From: Buddleja alternifolia
Lineage: Eukaryota; Streptophyta; Magnoliopsida; Lamiales; Scrophulariaceae
Assembly (NCBI GenBank): GCA_019426215.1
Contig: CM033408.1
Location: 20,652,375 to 20,716,374 of the forward strand
Length of the DNA: 64,000 nt
Direction: 5' to 3'
Below are positions 1-11,111 of the stretch, one piece after another. The position numbers and the translations under genes were made by a program. The notes under the pieces were generated by a model. The model saw only the letters and a program-made list of their open reading frames with translations, did no database searches and was not told where the DNA came from. The first letter of the stretch is position 1, and each line of letters begins with the position of its first letter.

Positions 1-904
1 TTGTATAGTTTGATTACAAAATAACTATCAAGTTAAATGTCCTATATTTTACTATTAATACAAATATAAAATAAAAGGTAGGCATCTATATCATTGAATA
101 AACTAAAATAAAAATAAAATATTAACTGAACAAACTAAATTAAGAATATATATTAGAATAGTGCATACTTCAAAATTTTGAGATTCACGTAAAAATGTAT
201 AGTTCAAAGAATATGAGGGTTAGAAGTGACCTAATTTCAATGAGTTGTTATTGAGAGTTGGGAACAATGATGAACCAACTGATAATGAAGGTGACATTAA
301 AATTCTATATTAATGATTAATGAGTATGATAATATAATGATGATGAATTAATATACCGTCTTATTAGAGCTATTCTACCAAATTTTTACAAAAAATGCCC
401 TCTTAGTTGACTACTTGAAAAATCGAGCAACATTAACAGCTAAGAGTGAGCATGTTAACAGACTGAAATTTTTTGAGAGAATATTAGTTAAAGTATCATA
501 AATGAAAGAGCTTACAAGTATCAAATGAGCTCAGCTTTCTCATCGCATTTACTAGAAAACCAGAAACTTAGTATCATAGCGGATTCAATTCAAAGAGTAC
601 AACCACAAATTAAGGAGAGAAAAGAAAAAATAAAAACAAGAATGGTCAGGAGATGAATGCAAGTGGAACTCTTTAAAAGTTTCTACATCGAAAGAACTTC
701 AAATAAACACACCACAAACTCTGAAGAAAGTGAAAAGCAGCTGGCAATGAACTAGAAGGAATGAAAGACATAATTTCAAGTGATGATGAAGAGAAGTGAG
801 TAACTTGAAGAAATAAAAATAAATATAAATCCATGAAGAAACGTAAAAATAAGGTTGCAACGTTCATCAAGATCAAACAAGAAACGTCTGATTAGACCTA
901 ATAC
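1..904. other. Intergenic, nothing recognised
   Basis: AT-rich sequence on both strands with only short accidental frames. I see no gene, repeat terminus or RNA signature. Confidence 0.5.
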
Positions 905-1105
905 AACAGTAAACAAGGAAGGAGCGACAATTTTGATCCCGGGGGGGTGAATACAAAAAAATGGGAGAAATTTTAATATTTTTAGGTTTTGAGGGAGGGG
1001 GCAAAATTAAAAGTTTTAAAAATTTTATTGGGGAAAAATATAATTTTCAAAAGTTAGGGGGTGGATTGCCACCACTAGCCCCCTAGCTCCGTCACTGACA
1101 GTAAA
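905..1105 (-). repeat. Fragment of a dispersed 'GGGACGGAG' repeat
   Basis: The segment ends CCCCCTAGCTCCGTCACTG and contains G-rich blocks separated by AT-rich runs. Diverged copies lie near 14763-15340 and 18602-18705. It resembles the end of a degenerate non-autonomous DNA transposon. Only partial copies are present, so the full element cannot be delimited. Confidence 0.4.
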
Positions 1106-1402
1106 CCCTATTACCTAGATTTCATGTTATTTATCATTTCAATTTTTTTTATTGTATGTGTGGGAACTACCACTGAGATTTTTAATTTTTTACGTTACAA
1201 TATTTAAATTATGATTGCTACCATAACTTGAATGATGAGGAGAAACGAAAATGTAGTCAATATGTTAATAAATTATTGAAGCGGTGAAAGATGCGTGCAT
1301 CCTCTTCAAGTACATGCTTGAACAATCGAATTATCTTTGAAGATAATCTAAAACTTATCCATATGAAACATTTCAATGTATAATTTTTAGTAAGGATGTT
1401 AT

Positions 1403-2554
1403 GGCTCTGTTTGGATGTGTTTTTATTTTATTTTTAACCGTCATTTTTTAAATTCTATGGGGAATGAGTTTTTTAATTTTTGTGTTTGAAAACTGAAAAG
1501 TGAAAAAATCAGGTGAGTTTGGTTGTGTTTTTGAAAATAGTTGAAATTGATGAGTGTGAAAAATAATGATTAGATGGAGAATGTTGGATTCATCGTCTTA
1601 AATATCCTCCGAAACCTCAAACTTTTGGATTTCCGGGGGTCTCGAAGCGAAATCTCAACTTCGATCCAATTTTGCAAAATGTCTATCGAAATTTTTGATA
1701 TTTTTGATATTTTCCAGTATTTACCGATATTTTCGATATTTCCCGAAATCTCGAATTCTTAATAAAATTACTTTGTTAAATATCTACCGAAATTTCCCAA
1801 AATTTTGACCAAACACAAAATATTCCGAAATTTAAAATAATATTTAATTATTTATTTTTAAATAAAAATGAGTCCAAATTATTGTGATTGTCTATAAATG
1901 ATTGTGGTATTTTGTTTTAATGAAGTTCTTAGGTAATTTGGTTATTACTTTACTCTCAAATCATATTTATTTTATATTTTTTGCCACAGATTTTAGTCAT
2001 ACTATTTGACAGAATTCACTATACATACAATATATATACAAATATTATTTATGTAAAAGATGCATAATTATGATATTTAAAGTTACACAAAGTTTTGTTG
2101 TAAATTTTCAAATATTTCTATAAATTGTTATGATTTCTTTAAAATCGAAATCGAAATTTTGCATATCCTCAAAATTTTCATCGAAATTTTCGTAAATTTA
2201 CTACCCCGATATCGACATCGATACCGACATTGAATACCTTGGTTGGATTTGATGGTGATGTTGATGATGTTTTAAAAATTTAAAAGAGATGAGAGAGAAA
2301 TGTTTTAAAATTTAAAGGAGAGGAGAGAGAAATGTTTAAGAAGTCAAGGGAGATGAGAGAATAAAGTGATTAAAAAATGTGAAATAAGTGATGTGAAATG
2401 TAATTTTAAAGAAATAATTGAAATTTATTGGGAACGTAAAAATAAGAATGAAAATGAAAATATTTTCAGTTAAAAATAGTGTATAGTGTGTATTTTCATT
2501 TCCAGATGAAAATAAAAATGGAAAAAGCAGCTTGGAAATACAAACAAACAGGCC
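1403..2554. mobile_element. MITE-like inverted repeat split by an AT-rich insertion
   Basis: The left end GGCTCTGTTTGGATGT and the right end, read in reverse, GGCCTGTTTGTTTGTATT form diverged terminal inverted repeats. The run from about 1575 to 2246 interrupts it. That insert is rich in TCGAAATTTT and ATATCGA words in both orientations, so it is probably a second repeat. I could not find a clean target duplication. No coding capacity. Confidence 0.5.
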
Positions 2555-2638
2555 CTATGTCTTCTATTCATATTTATTCAGTAATTAATACTAATTTTTA
2601 TTTAATTTTTGCAATTATTCTAGTAAATTCTTATGAAT

Positions 2639-2666
2639 CACGTGCAATGCACGTGCTCCTTACTAG
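2639..2666 (+). mobile_element. Helitron-like 3' terminus
   Basis: A GC-rich perfect hairpin (CACGTGC AAT GCACGTG, about 2640-2656) is followed by seven bases and the terminal CTAG at 2663-2666, with T next. This is the expected 3' end of a plant Helitron (hairpin, about 5-12 bases, CTRR, insertion before T). A TC start may lie near 2561, which would make a mini-element of about 110 bp, but the 5' end is not conserved enough to be sure. Confidence 0.55.
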
Positions 2667-2745
2667 TTGTATAAAAAATATGTATAGATATACACACACA
2701 TATATATGGGGTGGGTCATGGCCAAGACATGCCGATAAATAATGC

Positions 2746-3163
2746 TAAAGCTTTGTTTGTTTATGTTTTTTAGTTCAAATCCTAATAATTTCTCGGGGAA
2801 TGCGTATTACGGGTATTCATGTGAATTTGATGTGATGTATAGGTTTGTTTGTTTATATTTTCAGAATATGGCTGGAGTTTATAAATGTGTCAAATCAATA
2901 ATGATTAGTTGATATATGATGAGTTAAATGATTATAAAGTATGCAAAAGAAAGAAAAAATATTGTAAAGTAAATGAATATTGATTTATGATTGTATGCAA
3001 TGAGGGATGTATTGATTGATAGGTAGTTATATTGGAGAATGTGAAAGTTAATTTTAGAAAATGTATGTTTGGTTGAAAATAGATTGTATTGTAAATTTTT
3101 AAGATTTTGCGATTCAAAATAATAAAAATAAGATTTGAAAACATAAACAAACAAGGGCTTAAG
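2746..3163. mobile_element. MITE with ~24-bp terminal inverted repeats
   Basis: It starts TAAAGCTTTGTTTGTTTATG and ends with the complement of TAAGCCCTTGTTTGTTTATG. Its right two thirds (2894-3163) are directly repeated at 3170-3231 plus 10174-10384; that second copy is split by the LTR element. Non-coding. Confidence 0.6.
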
Positions 3164-3231
3164 TGTAATATCAATAATGATTAGTTGATGTATGATGAGT
3201 TAAATGATTACAAAATATGCAAAAGGAAGAG

Positions 3232-5123
3232 TGTTTACACCATAAAATAATTTGGGCTTTCGAATCACAGAACTCAAATAAGCCCAAACTGTAGAAGTTC
3301 GAAAAGAAGAAAATTGGGTGAAATCCAAATAGTCAATCATCTGCAAAGACGCGCTAATTTGAAAAGATTTGAAAGAGCAGTTGAGGACAGTTGAAGACGG
3401 TTCCCGAAGACAAGGAACGTGGGTTGAAGACGGTTCCCGAAAACAAGATATATAGGAGCCGCGGAGAAAGGAAAAAGATGTCGCAAGATCATCAGACTTC
3501 TATATAGTTCATAGCGTAATGTAGGAGTAGATCGTAGCGTAACTTAGGAGTAGCTGTAGTGTAGACTCGATGACATTTGCCTTTAAGATTTGTATCGACA
3601 TTCGCTTGCCTGTAATGTTTCGGAATTGAAGACTTTCATGGAGGTGTAAATTATCGTTTATTCAGATTTAAGTATCGAATAGATAGTTTATGCACTGGAC
3701 TTGAGTTTTCAATCGTCCCTTTTGAATTTGAACATATTAAAGTATGAAAGAAGAAAGATTCTCACGTAGTTATAAGATTATTTTTTTGTCAGATTTAAGT
3801 ATCTGAGAGATAATTTTTATCTGGACTTGAATCTTTCCTTCACTGTATTATTGTTTCATTCGAAGACAATAACTCGAACCACCGTTTAGCGAATCGAACG
3901 CAAGGGGTAAGAAATAATACATTCGATCGAAAGATTCTCACGTAGGTATAAGATTATCTTTTTGTCAGATTTAAGTATCTGAGAGATAATTTTTATCTGG
4001 ACTTGAATCTTCCCTTCACTATATTATTGTTTCGAACGAAGGGGGTGAGAAATAATACATTCGAGCGAGAGATTCTCATGTAGGTATAAGATTATCTTTT
4101 GTCAGATTTAAGTATCTGAGAGATAATTTTTATCTGGACTTGAATCTTTCCTTCACTGTATTATTGTTTCACTCGCAGACGATAAATATTGTCATCAATT
4201 GCGGTCCGAATAATTATTTTAAACAACACGCCGAAGTGTTAAAGTCTGAACCACCGTCTAGCGCATCTAATTCGAGCGCGGGGGTTGAAAGATAATCTCA
4301 AGATATAGATTATCGCGGGGCTCGGAACACGACATTGGATCCACCCTAGTCTAGTTTGTACTAGTATTCAATCATTTGTAACTTTCTCGAATTGAAGACT
4401 TTCATGGAGGTGTAAATTATCGTTTATTCAGATTTAAGTATCGAGTAGATAGTTTATGCACTGGATTTGAGTTTTCAATCGTCCCTTTTGAATTCGAACA
4501 TATTAAAGTATGAAAGAAGAAAGATTCTCACGTAGGTATAAGATTATCTTTTTGTCAGATTTACATATCTGAGAGATAATTTTTATCTGGACTTGAATCT
4601 TTCCTTCACTGTATTATTGTTTCATTCGAAGACAATAACTCGAACCACCGTTTAGCGAATCGAACGCAGGGGGTGAGAAATAATACATTCGATAGAAAGA
4701 TTCTCACGTAGGTATAAGATTATCTTTTTGTCAGATTTAAGTATCTGAGAGATAATTTTTATCTGGACTTCAGTCTTTCCTTCACTGTATTATTGTTTGG
4801 AACGCAGGGGGTGAGAAATTCTCACGTAGGTATAAGATTATCTTTTATCAGATTTATGTATCTGAGAGATAATTTTTATCTGGACTTGAATCTTTCCTTC
4901 ACTGTATTATTGTTTCATTCGCAAACGATAAATATTGTCATCTATTGCGGTCCGAATAATTATTTTAAACAACACGCCGAAGTGTTAAAGTCTGAACTAT
5001 CGTCTAGTGCATCGAATTCAAGCGCGGGGGTTGAAAGATAATCTCAAGATATAGATTATCGCGGGGCTTGGAACACGAGATTGGATCTACCCTAGTCTAG
5101 TTTGCTTTTTTTTTAACGAAACA
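3232..5123 (+). repeat. 5' LTR with internal tandem repeats
   Basis: 1892 bp, TG...CA ends. From about 3620 it consists of two successive modules of roughly 770 bp. Each opens with GAATTGAAGACTTTCATGGA (near 3624 and 4389) and contains three diverged units around the core GAGATAATTTTTATCTGGAC. It closes with a T-rich tract and AACGAAACA. Nearly identical to 8259-10173. Confidence 0.85.
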
Positions 5124-5639
5124 ATTTTTGGCGACCACAGTGGGAGTTAGTCGAATCTGACTTCCATAAACCTGTTATAAGATGTCAGAAGACTCTTCTA
5201 GAGAAGAACCGAATGACGATCTTGAAACAATGGCTTTTCGAACGTAATAATAAATCAAGGAATTCCTATGTTCCCTGATAATATTCAAGTACCATATGCA
5301 GGGGGCAAGCTACGTCCGGTGCCCATATGGGAAGAAATATTGGAGGACAAATTCTTTGACCCCTTTTAAAATCAAATCGAAATGATTATTGAGAGGATGT
5401 ACAGACCTGGTTTTCGAAAAATGTCACTTTTTTATCACGAAACACTGACCTTAATCATGTCACAAACAAATGCAAAGATTCTGAATTATGACATTACCTT
5501 TCGAGTGACTGTTCTGCCAAATAGTGTAAGTAAACCTTCCTTTCGAAATTCAAGAAAATTTACTCACTTTATTGAAGTAACGTATTTATCAATTTTACGT
5601 GATGATTCCGTAAAATGATTAACACAAGAAGAGAAAAAA

Positions 5640-6544
5640 AAGACATCGCAAGATCATCAGACTTCTATATAGTTCATAGTGTAATGTAGGAGTAGATCGT
5701 AGCGTAACTTAGGAGTAGCTGTAGTGTAGACTCGATGACATTTGCCTTCAAGGCTTGTATCGGCATTTGCTTGCCTGTAATGTTTCGGAATTGATGACTT
5801 TCATGGAGGTGTAAATTATCGTTTATTCAGATTTAAGTATCGAATAGATAGTTTATGCACTGGACTTGAGTTTTCAATCGTCCCTTTTGAATTCGAACAT
5901 ATTAAAGTATGAAAGAAGAAAGATTCTCACGTAGGTATAAGATTATCTTTTTGTCAGATTTAAGTATCTGAGAGATAATTTTTATCTGGACTTAAATCTT
6001 TCCTTCACTGTATTATTGTTTCATTCGAAGACAATAACTCGAACCACCGTTTAGCGAATCGAACGCAAGGGGTGAGAAATAATACATTTGATCGAAAGAT
6101 TCTCACGTAGGTATAAGATTATCTTTTTGTCAGATTTAAGTATCTAAGAGATAATTTTTATCTGGACTTGAATCTTTCCTTCACTGTATTATTGTTTCGA
6201 ACGCAGGGGGTGAGAAATAATACATTTGAGCGAGAGATTCTCACGTAAGTATAAGATTATCTTTTATCAGATTTAAGTATATGAGAGATAATTTTTATCT
6301 GGACTTGAATCTTTCCTTCACTGTATTATTGTTTTATTCGCAGACGATAAATATTGTCATCAATTGCGGTCCGAATAATTATTTTAAACAACACGCCGAA
6401 GTGTTAAAGTCTGAACCACCGTCTAGCGCATCGAATTCGAGCACGGGGGTTGAAAGATAATCTCAAGATATAGATTATTGCGGGGTTGGAAACACGAGAT
6501 TGGATCCACCCTAGTCTAGTTTGTTTTTTTTTTTTAACGAAACA
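5640..6544 (+). repeat. Partial internal LTR copy (one module)
   Basis: It starts inside the LTR at the CGCAAGATCATCAGACTTC block, carries one GAATTG(A)TGACTTTCATGG module with three core units, and runs to the normal LTR end AACGAAACA, followed by the primer-binding-like TGGCGACCACAG. The first 400 bases of the LTR and one whole module are missing. Confidence 0.8.
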
Positions 6545-6697
6545 AGTTTTGGCGACCACAGTGGGAGATAGTCGAACGCTCCTTTTTTTATGGGAAACAT
6601 TGGTTTCTCGAATGTACCAATAAGTAAAGAAATTCCTACGTTCTCAAATAATATCCAATTTCAAAATCACTTTGCTTGAACAGATCAAGGGATCTCG

Positions 6698-7034
6698 ATG
6701 AGTGATCACACTAATAACCGCTTTAACAATTTCGAAATACCCTCAACGTTTACCCAAGGGCAATACCCTGGGGGGCAGAGTCAAATGCCAACTTGTTCAA
6801 GAGTTTCGAACACTCCTTTCCCGATAAGAAACAATGGGTTTTCGAATCCCTCATTGGGTCAAGGAATTCCCACGTTCCCGAACAGTATTCAAGTACCGTA
6901 TTCAGGGGGGCATGTAGTGCCCGATGCCCATATGGGAGAAAATATCGGGAGATAGTTCTCTGATCCTAATCAGAATCAGATCGAAATGATTATTGAGAGG
7001 AGGTACGGGCCTAGTTTTCGAAGAAACAATAGGT
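6698..7034 (+). pseudogene. Decayed gag-like N-terminal frame of the 3232-10173 element
   Basis: An open frame of 85 codons from 6698 is Pro/Asn/Gly-rich and stops at 6955. The same frame continues with an IEMIIERRYGPSFRR block typical of plant Ty3/gypsy Gag N-termini. A parallel copy of this block, also broken, lies at about 5380-5420 in the first internal piece. Nothing after it keeps a frame. Assignment rests on this short motif and the LTR context. Confidence 0.5.
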
Positions 7035-7744
7035 AAATGCCAGGAAAATTGAAGACTCATCTGAAAGAGTTATGAAGAAATTTGAACAAATCAAAATGGG
7101 TCAATCTTAATGTTTCGAATTATGTTTTTAAATTGGTATTTGTGGACAGTTTCAAACTTTCGGTAAAGTACTTCGAAATCTATGATTATTTGATACAAAT
7201 CTTGGGCATCCCGCAATAGATATGTGCTCGAGGGCCCGAGAAACGAAATGGAACAAGTTGTGAAGGGCAAGAATTCGGGGATTTGCCATTAACCGAATCT
7301 TAATCGAAGGGGTAACTCAAAAAAATGAAAGAAAGAATTTTTCTGCGATTTTCTCAGCGATCTCTGTTTACTCGAAAGGCAAATCAAAGAATATGGCTGA
7401 GAGATACTCGAATTGAAGGTTCAAAAAGGGGCCCAATTTTTATTTTGAGGGTGTTCACCGTTTTGACCTCAAGAGATTCCGACTATGTCAAAGATACCTC
7501 GAGAGTTGCAGCTTCATTCGAACGACCTGAGTTCTGGAGTTTCATCCATGGGTTCAATGATTTCTCCAACTTGAGTACCCTGAATTGAATATTCGAAAAG
7601 GGGCCCAAATTTGATTTCGAGGGTGTCCACCATTTCAACCTCAAGGAACAGGAAGCCGATGCATTTTTTGGAAAAGTCGGAATTCCCATGTTCCCGAATA
7701 ATATTCAAGTACTCTATGCAGAGGGGACAGGATGAGCCAACGAA

Positions 7745-7945
7745 ACTTGCACGCTCGAGATAAGGCACACTCGAAATACTATGTGCTCGAAATGAGGCAT
7801 ACCCAAAATACTATGTGCTCGTAATGAGTATGCTCGAAACACCAGATGTTCGAAAGCCTATGTGTTTGAAATCTACAGGCTCAAAGGTGATCATGCTCGA
7901 AATTAAAAATTTACATGCTCGAAGTAAAGCATGCTCGAAGATGAA
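7745..7945 (+). repeat. Degenerate short repeat of ATGCTCGAAA-like words
   Basis: Some ten imperfect copies of TGCTCGAAA/TGTTCGAAA, spaced about 15-30 bases, fill this part of the internal region. No stable frame crosses it. It may be a decayed repetitive segment of gag or simple expansion. Confidence 0.5.
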
Positions 7946-8258
7946 GGTTTGGAGAAGGGGAAGTGAATTCGAACAAGAGACTGACGCATTTCTGGAAAAA
8001 TTTGAAGGAAGAAAAGTGAAAAATAAACGAAAAGTTGACGGTGAGACTTCAAACAGCCGTAACTTTTGATCCGTTTGGAGTTACGAGGCCCATAAGATAC
8101 CAAATCGAAGCTCTTCTCGAGAAGAATCCATTTAAATGGTTAGGACCATTTTACGGTAACCAATCGACATCAAATTCCATCGTTTAGGCCTTTGTTTGGT
8201 CCGTTTAGTGTTTTAATACACATGAACTCGAAACGTTCATGTATATTAGGGGGGCATT

Positions 8259-10173
8259 TGTTTACACCATAAAATCATTTGGGCTTTCGAATCACAGAGC
8301 CCAAATAAGCCCAAACTGTAGAAATTCGAAAAGAAGGAAATTGGGTGAAATCCAAATAGCCAATCATCTACAAAGACGCGCTAATTTGAAAAGATTTGAA
8401 AGAGCAGTTGAGGACAGTTGAAGACGGTTCCCGAAGACAAGGAACGTGGGTTAAAGACAGTTCCCGAAGACAAGATATATAGGAGCCGCGGAGAAAGGAA
8501 AAGGATATCGCAAGATCATCAGACTTCTATATAGTTCATAGCGTAATGTAGGAGTAGATCGTAGCGTAACTTAGGAGTAGCTGTAGTGTAGACTTGATGA
8601 CATTTGCCTTCAAGGCTTGTATCGGCATTCGCTTGCCTGTAATGTTTCGGAATTGAAGACTTTCATGGAGGTGTAAATTATCGTTTATTCAGATTTAAGT
8701 ATTGAATAGATAGTTTATGCACTGGACTTGAGTTTTCAATCGTCCCTTTTGAATTCGAACATATTAAAGTATGAAAGAAGAAAGATTCTCACGTAGGTAT
8801 AAGATTATCTTTTTGTCAGATTTAAGTATCTGAGAGATAATTTTTATCTGGACTTGAATCTTTCCTTCACTGTATTATTGTTTCATTCGAAGACAATAAC
8901 TCGAACCACCGTTTAGCGAATCGAACGCAGGGGGGGGGGGAGAAATAATACATTCGATCGAAAGATTCTCACGTAGGTATAAGATTATTTTTTTGTCAGA
9001 TTTAAGTATCTAAGAGATAATTTTTATCTGGACTTGAATCTTTCCTTCACTGTATTATTGTTTCGAACGCAGGGGGTGAGAAATAATACATTCGAGCGAG
9101 AGATTCTCATGTAGGTATAAGATTATCTTTTGTCAGATTTAAGTATCTGAGAGATAATTTTTATCTGGACTTGAATCTTTCCTTCACTGTATTATTGTTT
9201 CACTCGCAGACGATAAATATTGTCATCAATTGCGGTCCGAATAATTATTTTAAACAACACGCCGAAGTGTTAAAGTCTGAACCACCGTCTAGCGCATCTA
9301 ATTCGAGCGCGGGGGTTGAAAGATAATCTCAAGATATAGATTATCGCGGGGCTCGGAACACGACATTGGATCCACCCTAGTCTAGTTTGTACCAGTATTC
9401 AATCGTTTGTAACTTTCTCGAATTGAAGACTTTCATGGAGGTGTAAATTATCGTTTATTCAGATTTAAGTATCGAATAGATAGTTTATGCACTGGACTTG
9501 AGTTTTCAATCGTCCCTTTTGAATTCGAACATATTAAAGTATGAAAGAAGAAAGATTCTCGCGTAGGTATAAGATTATTTTTTTGTCAGATTTACGTATC
9601 TGAGAGATAATTTTTATCTGGACTTGAATCTTTCCTTCACTGTATTATTGTTTCATTCGAAGACAATAACTCGAACCACCGTTTAGCGAATCGAACGCAG
9701 GGGGTGAGAAATAATACATTCGATCGAAAGATTCTCACGTAGGTATAAGATTATCTTTTTGTCAGATTTAAGTATCTGAGAGATAATTTTTATCTGGATT
9801 TGAATCTTTCCTTCACTGTATTATTGTTTGGAACGCAGGGAGTGAGAAATAATACATTTGAGCGAGAGATTCTCACGTAGGTATAAAATTATCTTTTGTC
9901 AGATTTAAGTATCTGAGAGATAATTTTTATTTGGACTTAAATCTTTCCGTCTCTGTATTATTGTTTCATTCGCAGACGATAAATATTGTCATTAATTGCA
10001 GTCCGAATAATTATTTTAAACAACACGCCGAAGTGTTAAAGTCTGAACCACTGTCTAGCGCATCGAATTCGAGCGCGGGGGTTGAAAGATAATCTCAAGA
10101 TATAGATTATCGCGGGGCTCGGAACACGAGATTGGATCCACCCTAGTCTAGTTTGTTTTTTTTTAACGAAACA
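8259..10173 (+). repeat. 3' LTR with internal tandem repeats
   Basis: 1915 bp, same module order as the 5' LTR (module starts near 8652 and 9419, six core units). It ends AACGAAACA directly against the AAGAG duplication. A G-rich purine tract (8248-8254) sits just before its start. Confidence 0.85.
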
Positions 10174-10807
10174 AAGAGAAAATGTTGTGAAGTAAAATAA
10201 TATTGATTTATGATTGTGTGCAATGAGGGATGTAGTGATTAATAGGTAGTTATGTTGGAAAATGTGAAAGTTAATTTTAGAAAATATATACTTGGTTAAA
10301 CGTAGTTTATATTGTAAATTTTTAGAATTTTGTGATTCAAAATAATAAAAATAGGATTTGAAAACATAAACAAACAAGGGCTTATGGGTGTGTTCGTGTG
10401 GTCCACTAGTCCATTCTTACAAAGAGGTAAAACTCGACTCTTTCATAAGATATCGATGTCCAAATGACCCAAACCATGTAAGCAACTTGGCTATATAAAG
10501 TGATGATCTTTTTCAATTACAAACTTACAATATGGGATAGTCAGTACTTGATTTTTCTCATTCCAACACATTTTAATTATATACTTTATTATAAAGTGGT
10601 TTACCTTGAATATTAACTTTTATTTATTTAAAATTGGTTATGAGTTTAAAATACACCAAGTTCATCTACTTTCTGAATAAATAATCTTAGTAAAAAATAA
10701 ATTTAGGTTAGACCCTAATTTGCAAATCCATTTTTTTCGAACATTTGTGGATTTACAACCCACATCTGAACATAGTATTAAGCTATTGTAAAGGTTTGAA
10801 AATTAAA

Positions 10808-11102
10808 GGCAAGTTTACACACAGGCGTTCCTCACATATTGTGTAATTACCAAAAATTCCCTTCATTTTTTTTAAAATTACATAAAGTCCCCTTCATATT
10901 AGACATTTCTTATAAATACACCCCATGTATATTTAAAAATCCTTACAATTTTATCCCTTCTAAGTCTTACAAACATACCTCCTGAGTTAAGAGTGTCTTG
11001 ATAATTTTCACTACGTTTAAGAGTGTCTTGATAATTTTCACTACGTGAGTGAGGTTTTGGTAATTACACAATACGTGAGTGGGTCTATACGTAATTTTTT
11101 TC
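10808..11102. mobile_element. MULE-type MITE, 295 bp, 9-bp TSD
   Basis: Terminal regions are inverted (CACATATTGTGTAATTACC on the left; GGTAATTACACAATACGTG on the right). AAAATTAAA flanks at 10799-10807 and 11103-11111. A perfect 30-bp direct duplication sits inside at 10987-11016 and 11017-11046. Non-coding. Confidence 0.75.
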
Positions 11103-11111
11103 AAAATTAAA

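Larger units (their letters stand above)
3232..10173 (+). mobile_element. LTR retrotransposon derivative with three LTR copies
   Basis: The element begins TGTTTACACC, ends AACGAAACA, and has identical 5-bp duplications AAGAG at 3227-3231 and 10174-10178. Parts in order: 5' LTR 3232-5123; primer-binding-like TGGCGACCACAGTGGGAG from 5129; short internal piece; partial LTR about 5640-6544; the same primer-binding sequence again near 6549; second internal piece; a G-rich purine tract at 8248-8254; 3' LTR 8259-10173. Internal DNA shows only decayed gag-like frames. No protease, reverse transcriptase or integrase was found. The repeated LTR-internal-LTR layout suggests unequal recombination or a tandem duplication within one insertion. 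Confidence 0.85.

Noticed and set aside
3620..5100. Regular short repeats that might suggest a CRISPR array
   Set aside because: Units are long, diverged, and have no unique spacers; they belong to an LTR in a plant nuclear genome.
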